64,000 nucleotides of DNA from the NCBI GenBank assembly GCA_905250075.1, contig CAJNOP010000012.1:2142529-2206528 (forward strand), read 5' to 3'. Each line of letters starts with the position of its first letter. Positions within the stretch are counted from its first letter, which is position 1. This DNA is from Rotaria sp. Silwood1. Taxonomy: Eukaryota; Rotifera; Eurotatoria; Philodinida; Philodinidae. The position numbers and the translations under genes are program-made. Below, one piece after another: positions 13,885 through 25,889 of the stretch. Under the pieces are notes generated by a model. That model was given only the letters and a program-made list of their open reading frames with translations. It did no database searches and was not told the DNA's origin.

Positions 13885-14340
13885 TTCCAATACCCAAAAA
13901 TATGTACATTTGGATCGTAAAATACGAAACCAAATAAACGTACGCACACACACACACACACTCTCACAAAATGTTATTTGCCGACAAAAAAATTAATCAA
14001 GTTAATATGAAAGTTGATTAACAACGACTTTTTTTCTTATCATATTCACAGACTTCTCTTTTTTGTTGTTGTTGTATTTATATCGAAACAAGCAAGGTAA
14101 ATATCTTTTAACCAAAACAAAAAAAAAGAAGGAAATTTATATTACTTTTCCAATGTTGTCTTTCATCATTGATTCACTATTTTATTTTATTTTTCTTCCA
14201 TTCGAAAAAAAAAAATATTTAAAACACATTTATGCATTTTGCACATCCATGTAGAGGTTTGTTACTATAGAAACATTATAGAAAATGATGAATACATCGT
14301 ATACATTGTAGCTATAAACGAATTTAACGACATAAACAAA
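13885..14340. promoter_or_regulatory. Divergent promoter region between WAC and DRC11
   Basis: 456 bases separate two divergent start codons, so both promoters should lie here. It contains a CA-dinucleotide run at about 13945-13962, a 63-codon low-complexity frame that is not credible as a gene, and an X-box close to the DRC11 start (listed separately). Confidence 0.6.
14261..14274 (+). promoter_or_regulatory. X-box (RFX-factor binding site) of DRC11
   Basis: GTTACTATAGAAAC fits the X-box consensus GTTRYYATRGNAAC at every defined position. It lies 67 bases upstream of the DRC11 ATG. RFX factors drive ciliary genes through such sites within about 200 bases of the start in animals, and DRC11 is an axonemal protein. 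Binding itself is inferred. Confidence 0.7.
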
Positions 14341-17300
14341 ATGTCGCATATGTAAGTATTTTTCTTTTAAATTAAAAATCTTCACACTTATCTATTTCAG
14401 TTCATATAATAAACAATGGCAAGATGCACAAATTGCCATGGTCGATATGTTGGCTATCGAAACGCCCGAACAGCCACGACTACCAGAAAACGTATATTAA
14501 TAATAATTTTATTGATTATAATGAATTTATTTTATTTCTTAGGATATCAATGCAGCTTTTCAATTAGTTGCAACTATGTTTGTGAAATATGTACAAATAT
14601 TTCGAAGATTAGAACAATGTTATGATCAAATAGTACATCCACAAAAACGACGATTAATACGTGTTGTTCTTGATGGTTGTATGGGACGAATAATTGAATT
14701 AAAACATGAAATGATTAGCATGGATTATTCAGAATATCATTATTTTGATGATATTCTTGCAGATCTTAAATTAACACCGGTTTGATACAAAGAACGTGAA
14801 TAAGAGAAAACATAATTGTTTGTTGTTGTAGAATGATCTTGATATTCCAATTCCAAATTATTTCGTACTTGAACGTGCACAAGCAATTGAAAAACGTGAA
14901 CGTCTTCTTGGTCAAATTTTAGCTCGAATGACATTAGAAAATGAAACTCAAGATACTAGTAGCATCATGACAATGGATGATGCTATTCGAATAATTCAAT
15001 CACATGAACGAGCTCGTCAAGGACGATTACGTGCTAAACAAATAGGTGAATTACGTCTTAATGATCAACGTGCACGACAACGTGCAAATATGGGAGAATC
15101 AAAAATGGATAAAGTATTAGCAGCAACAATTATTCAAAAATATTATCGTCGTCATGTTGTACGACGTGAAGTAAAAAAGTTTCGTGAAGAAGAATATATG
15201 TTCTTAGGAATGGTAATATTTATTGTTTTTTGAAATAATTTAATTGAAAGAAAAACATAAATCGATAAAAACAAAAATACTTTTTTCAATATGAAGAAAA
15301 ACGAGGATATGTTATAGAAGACGTTAACATCTTAAAAAAAAGAAAATTCTCGGAAACTTTTATTAGTTTTTCTTTCGTTGCAGCTGAGGTATTTAAGAAA
15401 GTACTGTTTGTTAGAAAATTTCATCTTTTTCAAAAAATCATAGTTTGAGTCGAGATAAAAGCAAACCATATGTGCGTCATCAATGTTGAATACTATATTT
15501 TTCGCTAGAATCATAAAAAGAGAACTTTTTTGAAAAAAACAAAGTTGAAGTTTTGATAATCTAAATACTCCATTGTGTTCAGTACTCAATGCTAATTCGA
15601 AATAGAAGATATGGCGTAAAAATCTCGGCACAAAATATTTGCACATTTTTCGACCACTAATAAAATACTGATTAGGGTTTGAGAAGCAGTAAGTTAGAAT
15701 CAAACTTTCTCGCTCTGTTCGAATATGTGTTTAGAATTTTCGTGCGCAGATAAGATTTAATAATTATCATCCGATTGTTTCACACTAGTGATTATATCGG
15801 AATAATATTTTAGTATATTTTGTATTTCGATTGAAGCCTTCTACAAAGAGTGCTGTTGATTTTTGTATGACAGATTTTTAAACGCTTGTATGTTTAAAAG
15901 CAATTTTTTGACTAATACCTGTTTCCATAGAAACTAGCTCTTGTGAGGAAACGCCAAGATAAGATTTCGTTTATTGTAATATCTAATTTAGTGCTCTATG
16001 ATAATACTAAGTTAGAGCAATTTCTAGACACAAACTGAGAACTACGAGAAAACCACTATGTTGCTTTGTACAGACACAGTTTTGGACTTTTTCACACAAC
16101 TAGTTGTTCAGTCTTGAATAGGAAAACATTCTGATTGTAGCTATCACTGGTTGTCTATTAGTGACCAAAAAAAATAAATGAATATTTTTTTGTCAAGACT
16201 TTCGCGCTAAAGGTTATGTATTTTGATAAAGTGATATGTTGAAAGAGTACTTTATATTCTATCAATATGGATATCTAATTGAAGAGGTCGTTGCTATTGA
16301 CGAAGGAACAATTCGAACTGATACACATTGTTTGAGCTCATATTTGATTCACAAGCAGATGTTGGTAAGGCTAGAAAAATCCTAAACAGGTTCGAGCCCA
16401 TGAGTCTCTCGAGTCGAGTTATGAACGTTTTACTAAATATTCGATCCAGCTTTTGACACATACCGGTAAGTCAAATAATAGACGTTGACCCATAGATAGA
16501 TCTGATGATTCAGGAAATATATTGAAAGTTTCAGCCAAAAACAAGAACGTCTTTTTGTCAGGATACTGGGTTTCAAAAAAATGATTGCTTGTCACAAAGA
16601 TCGAGTTTATTTGAAAATTCAATATCTGCACAAAGAAACACTTTTTTTCGGCTGAAAACTTCAAAATATTCTACTAGTCATTCAATCTATTTATCGACGG
16701 AGTTTCCAATCAAAATACGATTATTTGATTTTTCTGTAAATATTTATAGGCATGAACCTCTTAAGATTTCTCAAATCTTAGTTAGACTTTCTTATGGACT
16801 CAATATGAGCTCAAACGACGGATATCAGTTCAGGTAGTTCTCTTGTGAGGCATATTGATTTTGAAATGTTTTTCATTACTATATTTTATATAAACTTTCG
16901 AAATCATCACTAAGAACAATTTCAGATGTGAGAAACATTCAAGGCCCCCTCAACAATAGAAACACTTTCATTCCATATAGTATCAATCGTATGCTATCTA
17001 GTGGTAAAGTCGATTTTCTTTATTTTTGATTTCAAACTCTTTCCATATGTAGGTGACGAATAGATGGTCATCACGATAAGTCTTCTGAATAGTTTAACTG
17101 GAATATTCTCTCTGAAACAATTTTTTCACTGATATCAATAATGACTTTTATATCTAACAGATTCTTATTACTTTCATCAATTTGTAGAAAATTTCATCTT
17201 GATCAAACATGAAAAATAAAAATAAAATCTTTCAATTTCTTTCAAAAATTGTCTGTAAAAGCGCAACATCATTTATTGAAATACCATTTCAGACTAAAAG

Positions 17301-20300
17301 TATTGATTTTACATATATATTGCTGAAAGATTGGAAGATCGTTGCCTAAAATATTTCAATAAAGACTAAAAATAAATTTGAGATATCTTGTCTGTATCTT
17401 TCTTCTTACAAATACATAAAAGGTTTTCTTGTATGCAATCAAGTATTTAGAATCGCCAATATTTTTTAGGCAATGCCAACATTTCATAAAGATCCATTAA
17501 AACGTTTACTTGCTGATGTACGAGCACATGAAGATGAAAGACGAAAACGACAAGAAAAACATGAAATAGCATATCAACAAGCATTAGTAGCAACGCGTGA
17601 AAAAATCAAACAAACTGAAGGACCAGATATGAAAGAACGTTTACAAGATCAAATTCGTCAATGGTTTATTGAATGCAGGTAGACATGAAACGTTTAAAAT
17701 TATTCAAATAATAAACTTTTTCTTTTTACAGAAATGTTTCACAAAAATTTCCCGATTTTCCTGATGAAGATGATGGTGGTTCAAATAAAATTTTTGAGAA
17801 AAAGACTGTTGAAGAAATTCAAGAAGATCTTGATGCTGTATGATTTAATTTTAGAATATTTTCATTTATATTAATTTTTATTTTTTTAGAAACTTGAAAG
17901 TAAAGGCAAAGGAAAAGGTGATAAAAAAGGTTAGTTAGTAAATTCTAAATTTTAATTATATTAATCTATTTCTTTTTTTTTAGGCAAAAAAGGAAAAAAA
18001 GGCAAGAAAGAAAAGAAAGGTAAAATTATTTCATTTATATAATTTTCGAATATTAAATGATTTATTTTAGGAAAGAAAGGCAAAAAAGGCAAGAAAAAGA
18101 AGAAAGGAGTATGTAGATTCAAAAAATTTATTCAAAAAAATTTATTTTGAAATATTTTCAAAGGATGATGAAGAAGGTTGGACATTACCAGAATCTCAAT
18201 TTGTTACTGAGATGATGAAACCATCAACACAAACATATCAAAGTTAGTCAATAAACAAACAAAAAAAAAACAAACAAACATGATTAAATATTTTATTTAG
18301 GTTTTTGGGAAACAAGAGATGAAAGTAATAATTTTGAACAAAATCATGATAATGAAATAGTTAAAGAAGAAAAACGCACTGAAGTTCAAGAAGAAATACG
18401 TATTGAAGTTGATGCTTTAATGCGTGAAGAATTAAAAAATTTAAAAGCGGTTTGTTATCAATCATTTATTAATGTGTAATATACATTTTATGTTTCTAGG
18501 CAATTGATAAAACAAAAGACAAAAAGAAAAAGAAAAAAAAGAAGGTAAAATCTTAAGAAAATAAATTTATTGTTGTGTTCAATAGAATTAGACTGTTTCT
18601 TTTTAAATCAATCTTCTCATTATGATTTGTTAGTATTGCTGAGTTACAAAAAATCTAAATGATTTGAAAATCATAAAAGCGTTGAATTGCAGTCATTCTC
18701 TACGACTAAGTGGCTACGTTATTCGATACATATCCACACAGATTGTGTGCAAAAGTCAGTGCATCAATCATAGAATGACTCTGAACAAGTTACTGACGGC
18801 CGTCGATCTCGGATCATTCATGCAATAGCATGCTGACCATCTTGGGACACATATAGAGAAATTCATTAGAATCAATCAGATGTCTGATTAATAAATCATA
18901 TAAAGCACAAGAAATTTCTTGAATTGTAAGTTTTATTCTTTGAGACTCATGGGAAGAGATCAGAATTAACCTTGACTTTGACTTTTCCCACCTTTATATT
19001 GCCATGAGGAGACATGAATCGAGCCTGTACAACACATCAATTGGTACAATGAATATGATAGAATAAAACTCACCATTCAAAACGAAACCTGTAGTGTTCA
19101 GTCTCAGTTATCGTGAAGAAATTTAGAGAGCTTCGGCCACAGTATATCCACACCAATAAGCTAATGGTACGAGTTATTTTCAGAAAATTCCTAGCTTATT
19201 TGGATCTATCAATTATGCAAAAGTTCTTCATTGATTTTGTTTTCAGTATAGCTTAATAACAACTCTACGTGAAGATTTCATAATTTTTATGTTAGAAAGA
19301 GTAAAGCCTGTATTACAAAGCTGTATAAAATGATTTGACTCAAAATAATTACCGAAGGCTAAAAACTTCTCTGAACATTTCGGGTATTTAGAAGAAAACC
19401 TCCGTCCACTAAGAAATTATTTTTCATCTTTTACCAAATTTCGTAACACTACAATAGAGTATTGTAACCGGGTAAAAAAAAATACAAGTTACGGATCAAT
19501 TTCGAAATCAACATTTTGCTAACGATCTTAGATAGTGAAAAATGTTCATTTATTTCTTAGCTTATTACAAAGAACCTGCAGAAATGTGAAAACTTTGGGC
19601 TACAATGCGTCTTTTGTTTTCTTTCCAAATATAGTTGCAAACTGTTTGTAGTACTTCTGATTTAGAAGTTATAAGTTGACCTTTTAGAGGCTTGCAAATT
19701 AAGTTTAGACGAATTTGAGCATACCAAAACTTACCAAAAGTAGCTCGAAAAGATCATGTACTAACAATTAGTTTGTTCCAAGTCGTTTGTTAACAGTGAG
19801 TATTAAGGTATGGTACATAATCTCAATTTTCTCGATTACTATAGAAAACAGACCTGCAACATGAGCTTGAACATTCCTGAATGGCTTTTCTGAAACTTGT
19901 GACTGTTATATCACGTTATAGAGAACAAACTCGTCTTCAATTCGATGCAAAAAATCGATAGTATAACTTTTATAGTAGAAAAGACTATTGAGGCCGGAAA
20001 CTCTAAATTTTTTCCGACTCAACATAGTTTGCGGATCTTTAAATAGTTAGCTCAGAGCTTCTAAGCTAGAAATCCTACAAAAAGTTTGGATTCATATTCG
20101 ATAAAAACACAACATTCGGGTTCTGGGTGGCCGGAGTTACGTCAATAAGACTGTCGCTAACAGAACATTTGCTCATGCCGAAAGTACAACCCAGATGAAC
20201 GAGGTGTGAGTGGAAAACTCCAGAAAATGGTAAGAATTTGGAAGCAGGAATCCGGTGATTGAGGTCGGTGACTGAATTTATCGAGTTCTTGTAGGTAATC

Positions 20301-23272
20301 AGATACGATTATCAGATCCTGCTTTCGAATTCCTAAAATTTTTCGGTCGGAAATTCACGAATTTAAATGCATGAATCATTGACTTGAGAATGGACTTTCG
20401 CCAATGGCAACAGGCTTGTTGGCAAAATTTCGAAACTCCAGATTCTAACTCAGTGTTTTCAAATTTCGATTACCTGTTGCAATTCTTTGCATAAAACTAA
20501 TAAACAAAAAAGTCACTTTGTCGTTTAACGTTCCTATGTGTTTTGCCCGATGAAAATATCGTTTTCAACTTCATTATGAATTTCCACTTATGAAAATGTT
20601 TTCAAATATTTGTCTTTTTTTACACTAAAAATCGAATTCAATTCAATTTTTCCTAATTCAGAAAAAAAACAGAAAAGGTTTTCTTTAGAAAGCAAAAAAG
20701 AAAAAGAAGAAGAAAGAAAAAGATTTAACACCAGATCGAACAATTGAGTCTCTATATGAAGAACTTGTTATGAATCGTATTATAATTCGTCCACCAAAAG
20801 TTACTCTTAATGATTTTCTTGGCGATTTTAATTATTTACCAAGTCTTATTCGTCAAGCTAAACATGAACCAATGCCAACAATGTACGATGTTAAACAATT
20901 AACTGCCTTATATGGAATTTTACCATTCGGTTTGTTAATATCCTTGATCAATATTAAAATTTTTTTTATATTTAATTAATTTTAGGATCAGAAAAAGTTC
21001 ATGAAATAGCACCTCAAGTAAAAGGTCTTCTTATTTGTGGACCTCGAGGATGTGGTAAACATATGTTATTACACGCTATATGTAATGAATTAGGTGCAAA
21101 TTTATTTGATATATCACCACAAAATATTTATGAAACATATCGTGAAAAAGAAGGTATTAAAATGCTTATGCATTTATGTTCAAAAGTAAATTAATCAAGG
21201 AAAAAAACTTTTATGAATTAAACTTTTTTAAAAACTTATTATCATAGGTTGGAAAAGCTTTACAACCAACTGTAATTTTTATTAATGATTGTGAAAAATT
21301 ATTTAAAAAAAAATTAAAACCAGAAGAAAAACAAGTATTTAAATAAAAATAGTTGAATAAATTATTAAAAATTGTGGATATTAATATTTAGTTTGAACCA
21401 AAACGCTTAGCTAAAGCATTACCAAAATGGCTTAAGACAATCAAACCTGGAGATCGAGTTTTATTAGTTGGAATATCACATGAACCATATCAAGGTGTTG
21501 TCAAACCAATGATGAAAGCTTTTCAACGTGTTATTTTATTACCACGTCCTGAATATGGAACTCGTTTATGTACGTATTTTGCTCGTTTTTTCTTTTTCAC
21601 CCCAAAATAGAACAATTCAATAGATACATAAACGAAAAAAAATGATAATGTTACTACAGTGAACTCAATGATTAGATCACGATTTGAATTAAATGAACAT
21701 ACACAGTAGTTTCACTTCCCGGAATAGTTTTGTTCTGTTTTCCGTAGTTTTACAACATCGAACAAGTTTCTAATTTTGATATGATCACACAGAGCATTAG
21801 CTATTCCATCAAATATCCATGTATTTGTGCATGTGAGCCTGGATCTGGAAGACCCCGCAGTATCCTACAAGTAATAGTAAAATAAAATTTTGTCAGGCTT
21901 GTAATTCTGTGAAAACTGCTTTTAGTGAAAGAGCTTCAAGGTAACGAGTATTTTGCTCATTGATATAAAAATTTGAAAAAGTCAGTACTCGAATAGTTAC
22001 GAAAAATATTATCTGAGAAATAATCTCAAAACGACGGACGAGAGAACAATCCAAAATAAAAACAATCATTTGAACTCATATTAGATCCACGAGGACATCT
22101 CAATAAGACTAGAAAAAACTTCAAACTGTTCGTTTCCATGAGCTATTAGGACCAAATTATGGCCATTCTAGTGAGTTTTCAACTCATTCCTAGCTATGTA
22201 TTGGAAAATTAAATAAGAGAATTTCAACTTGTAATTTTGCCAATGAATAAGTTTCATGGCCCTTAAAATATCTTGAAAATTTTAATCAGAAAGAATCTCG
22301 ATTTGTCAAAATCTTGAATTTCAAAAAATAGTCGTTTGCCACCTCAATCGAGCTGACTTAAACAATTCCATTTCATAGTACAGTAACATTCTTTCCAATG
22401 GAAACTTACAGAATATTGTAAGAATCATTAGATTTATCTCAAGGCAAAATTACAGATGGAAATCCCATTTTTCAATTTGTCAGGAAAAATTTAAAACTAC
22501 GTCGAAAAATCAATAAAACGGTTCATCATTCGACTCTAGAGACTCATGAAAATGAATCCTTTTAGGATTTTCCTGATTTTATCGAGACTTCCTTATGGAT
22601 TCAATGTGAGTTCAAACAACAGGTTACCCTTCGGATAGTTTTCTCGTTGATGAACAAATTCATATTCTGCTGCTTTTCAAAATTTATTAAAGTTTTTGAA
22701 CAAGATTGATAATAAATAATATAATAGAGTAATAAGTGTTATGTTCAATCGCATGAAAAATACTTTAGTCAATCTGTAAACAACAGAAAAAAAACAAAAG
22801 TATTCATATTTCCATTTTAATTTTTTCTAGTACTATGGAAAACGCTGATTCCTAAATATGGTGGTATAATAACGCCAGCACTTGACTTAACATCATTAGC
22901 AAAACTATCAGATTCATATGCACCTGGACATATTCATGATACAATTGTTGAAACATTGACTGAACGACGTCTTGTTAAAATGTCTAAACATCCATTACAA
23001 GCAAGTGATTTTATACCTGGTTTAGCACATCATAATGCTATTTATAAAGAAGAAGAAGATGCTTATAAAGTAAATTTCATTGAAAAATTTTTCTTTTTAA
23101 ATGATAAACTTTTTTTTTGTAGAGTTGGTGGAAAAAAACTCCATTGGGTAAAAAGCGTGAACGATTCTTAGAAGATCAAGAAGAAGGCGGAGGTGATGGT
23201 AAAGGAAAAAAAGACAAAAAAGGAGGTGGTAAAGGGAAAGGCAAAAAGGGAAAAGGCAAAAAGAAAAAATAA
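14341..23272 (+). CDS. IQCA1: DRC11/IQCA1, IQ and AAA domain protein of motile cilia
   Basis: Subunit of the nexin-dynein regulatory complex that links axonemal doublets. Exon 1 is only 11 bases (ATG TCG CAT AT), joining in frame to [20 protein letters not shown]. Read exon by exon the product is about 835 residues, close to human IQCA1 (822). Features in order: conserved N-terminal helical region (to about residue 190); IQ motif [18 protein letters not shown] (about 205); a lysine-glycine tract built from micro-exons (about 345-380); an acidic region; a second lysine run; then an AAA domain with Walker A-like GPRGCGKH (about 21037-21060) and Walker B-like [11 protein letters not shown] (about 21271-21303). 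It ends in a GKGK-rich tail with TAA at 23270-23272. Walker A ends in His rather than Thr/Ser and Walker B lacks the acidic pair, suggesting weak or no ATPase activity. Three introns are long: 15213-17469, 18545-20688 and 21570-22830. Confidence 0.93.
16260..16880. mobile_element. Inverted-repeat DNA element, copy A (intron of DRC11)
   Basis: Inside a 2.26 kb intron, a left end reading GTTTGAGCTCATATTTGATT (about 16329) is mirrored by a right end whose reverse complement reads GTTTGAGCTCATATTGAGTC (about 16790-16817). Similarity continues outward (GAACTGATAC against GAACTGATAT). The same ends and interior recur in another intron of the same gene (22.0-22.7 kb), so this is a mobile family. No transposase frame is present, so it is non-autonomous. 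Outer limits are approximate. Confidence 0.65.
22010..22700. mobile_element. Inverted-repeat DNA element, copy B (intron of DRC11)
   Basis: Second copy of the family, diverged from copy A. The left end reads TTTGAACTCATATTAGATCC (about 22072) and the reverse complement of the right end reads TTTGAACTCACATTGAATCC (about 22595-22617). Interior segments match copies A and C in the same order, for example GGCAAAATTACAGAT at about 22443 against GGCAAAATTTCAGAT at about 37900. No coding capacity. Confidence 0.6.
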
Positions 23273-24596
23273 CCGATTAATTATTAATTGTTTTGTATAC
23301 GTTCATAACTATTCGTCAAAAAATTGTTTGTGTATAATCAATATGAGACAAAAACAATATTTTCATTTTAAATTTTTAACAGTTTTAATAGAATGATCAT
23401 TTTTATTCTTTATCAAATAAATACTTTATGAGTGCTCTTTATTTGTTTCTTATTAATATTTATTTTCTCATCAAAAAAACATTAAAGAGAAAAAAAGTAG
23501 GAATCAATGACGTCAATGTATATCTACTGAATGAGACTTTTGACGTGAAAGCTACAACGACATGATGTTTCTTCTAGTTTCGATTGATCGGCTGTCATTA
23601 AACAACAATAGGCAAATGATGAGTATGCCTATGTAATCGAGCGAATAACGATGAACTTGAACGATAATCACCGCCGCATTCCAGCCGTACGGTATATATA
23701 TATGAATATATATATATGCGTGTCTCATCATCCACCATTATTCTAGCGCACGATTAAACATACTTATGATCATTCATCCCATCACACTCATCTTTACAAT
23801 CGATAAATAAATGGATTCTGGTCAATGAGATTAAACTAAAGAAACGACAAATCTTTAATTCGTTCTAATAAACAATCATCAATCAAATTGATCTATTTAC
23901 GATATAAAAAGATGATGAGGGCAAAAGAAAAATAAAAAAAAAACAAAACATAAGACGAATATACACAAGTAAAACAACTAACTGTACGGAAGGTCTCTTT
24001 TGCTCTTTTAATTGACTGTTAATGTAAACAATGTTTTGTATGCTCTTTTGTTTATTAAGAAAACAATATATTTCCTCGAACGAGCTCAGCAACAATGTAT
24101 TAGAATAGCTGTTATTCTTAATTGAATTGACAACAAGGCGTTGCCAAGAAATCACATTAGACCAATATTTAACAGAAGTCATTGTATATCCTAGACATTT
24201 TTTGACATACGTATATATATATTTATATAAGTAAATATATATATACTAATATATGTTTTTTGTTTATTCCTCATCTTATGAATGAACTAAAGCACCATGT
24301 GTGAAAAAAAACAAAGGACCCTGAACATAAAAAAAAAGATAGCAACACAAAAAAGGCCCTTCTCTAAAAGAAGAGAAAAAAATGAAACAAAAGAAAAACG
24401 AAGAAACAAACAAAATGATCGAAAAAAAACAGTGTTGACCAAAGATAGCAAAAAAAAGAAAAAGAAGAAACCAAAAGGGTTCAATAAGGATGGACAAGAA
24501 ACATACTGTTTACACAAAAGAACAAAAAACAAAAAAAGGAAATGACGAAATCTTTTTGGCATAAGGTTTAAAGGAAAAACAAAAACACAGGGAATT
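23273..24596. other. Convergent intergenic region between DRC11 and TGIF
   Basis: 1.3 kb between two stop codons, so it should hold two 3' untranslated regions. AATAAA-type signals occur about 140 bases after the DRC11 stop (near 23415). AT-dinucleotide stretches lie near 23693-23717 and 24211-24240, and 24300-24550 is purine-rich low-complexity sequence. The long frames on both strands there are low-complexity shadows; no gene is supported. Confidence 0.5.
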
Positions 24597-25889
24597 TTAG
24601 TTGCAAAGTAGTGCTCGACTACCATTGCTATTACCATTTCCTTGTTGTATTCGATGTAGTTCTCTAACAGCTACATCAACAAGAAGTTGAAAACCGGCTA
24701 GATCACCACCTGTACTGCTATTACTACTAGTCGATGTTGTCAATGAATCCGTCGAACAAAGTAAACGTGGATGTTGTTGTTTTGAATCAGTTGATATTAA
24801 ATTGATTACAGTCGGATCACGTATTGATTTATATAAAACAGGCTCCCTAGACATCGTTGTCGTCGTCGTCGTACTGCAACAAGGTTCAATAGATGATGAT
24901 GATAATGATGATGATGAATTATCTGTTTGTTGTGATAATTGTTTATTAAGCACATTTGAATTATTTGTAAGTATTAATGAAGGTGATGAACTTCGTTCAA
25001 CAATAACATTTATTTTCACGGGTGGTATGGATGATGAATTATCAGTTACTGTTGTGGTTGTTGTTGTTGTTTCAGTTGAAGTATTTTCTCCACTTGTTGA
25101 ACATATAGCTGACGATGGTGATGAACGTTTTTGATCACGACTAAAACGTCTTGATATAGTAAATTTTTTTGGATCAGTACCTTCTTTTTTTAATAAATCC
25201 GGTAATATCCGTCGTCGTGCATTAATAAACCAATTACAAACTTGATTTATTGATAAATCAGCACGACGAGATAAATTAGCTTTTTCATCGTCTGTTGGAT
25301 AAGCATTATAACGATGTTCATAAAGCCAATTTTTTAATATTCGTACCTATGAAATATAAAAAACAAAATAAAATCAATCGAAATTTGTGTGATTTTTCAT
25401 TATTCTTACGCTATCTTTTGGTAAATTAGCTCGTCGTTTTTTTAATTTCGATGATGATGAATTTGTTATATTAATATTTGTTGTTGATGATGATGATGAT
25501 AATATTGAATTTGATGAACTATCAAGATCACAATCAGAATCGGTTTGTTCACTAGTACGATTTCGAAGTTTTTGTTGATGATGATAATGATATGATGATG
25601 TTTGTGTTGAATTCATTAGAGATGAACGATGTGGACTAACAATAACTTCAGCTGAATGATGATAGATAGACGTCGGATAAAATAGATCATGATGGTTACA
25701 GTTTGTTGTCGACGAAGTAGAAGAAGAAGACGAAGACGATGATGTCGATGTAAGTGGTAATGTTGTTAAAGTAGTTGATGGCGGAGATGAAGATAGATAT
25801 GTAGATGATAGAAGATTAGACATTGTTTGATAATGTGGAATCTGCTGTGAGTTGCTACGAACATATATATTGTTTGGCTGATCAATCAT
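24597..25889 (-). CDS. TGIF: TGIF-type TALE homeobox transcription factor
   Basis: Homeodomain repressor that acts with Smad/TGF-beta signalling and binds TGTCA-type sites. Two coding exons (25889-25410 and 25346-24597) join in frame at DS|VRILKNW, giving about 409 residues. The homeodomain (about residues 150-215) reads [20 protein letters not shown], with the TALE three-residue loop at YNAYPTDD and helix 3 [20 protein letters not shown]; it closely matches human TGIF1, including the following [12 protein letters not shown]-terminal [17 protein letters not shown] resembles the FQLLVDVA motif of TGIF proteins. The remainder is Ser/Thr low-complexity. The start [12 protein letters not shown] is chosen because a splice acceptor (AG at 25913-25914) sits just upstream. 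An additional 5' coding exon further upstream cannot be excluded. Confidence 0.92.
25347..25409 (-). other. Phase-0 intron within the TGIF homeobox
   Basis: Donor GTAAG follows codons for K-D-S and the acceptor CATAG precedes V-R-I-L-K-N-W. The 63-base length is typical of the short introns here. It interrupts the first helix of the homeodomain. Confidence 0.85.

Noticed and set aside
16388-16410. tRNA B-box-like word AGGTTCGAGCCC
   Set aside because: No acceptor stem, A-box or cloverleaf could be formed, and the sequence belongs to the inverted-repeat element copy A.
23508-23515. Perfect CRE palindrome TGACGTCA
   Set aside because: It lies between two gene 3' ends and not in a promoter, and an 8-base word can occur by chance; no support for function.
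24276-24637. Overlapping frames of 73-116 codons on both strands
   Set aside because: Purine/pyrimidine low-complexity sequence; products are nearly all Phe/Ser/Leu or Lys/Arg, and the position is between two 3' ends.
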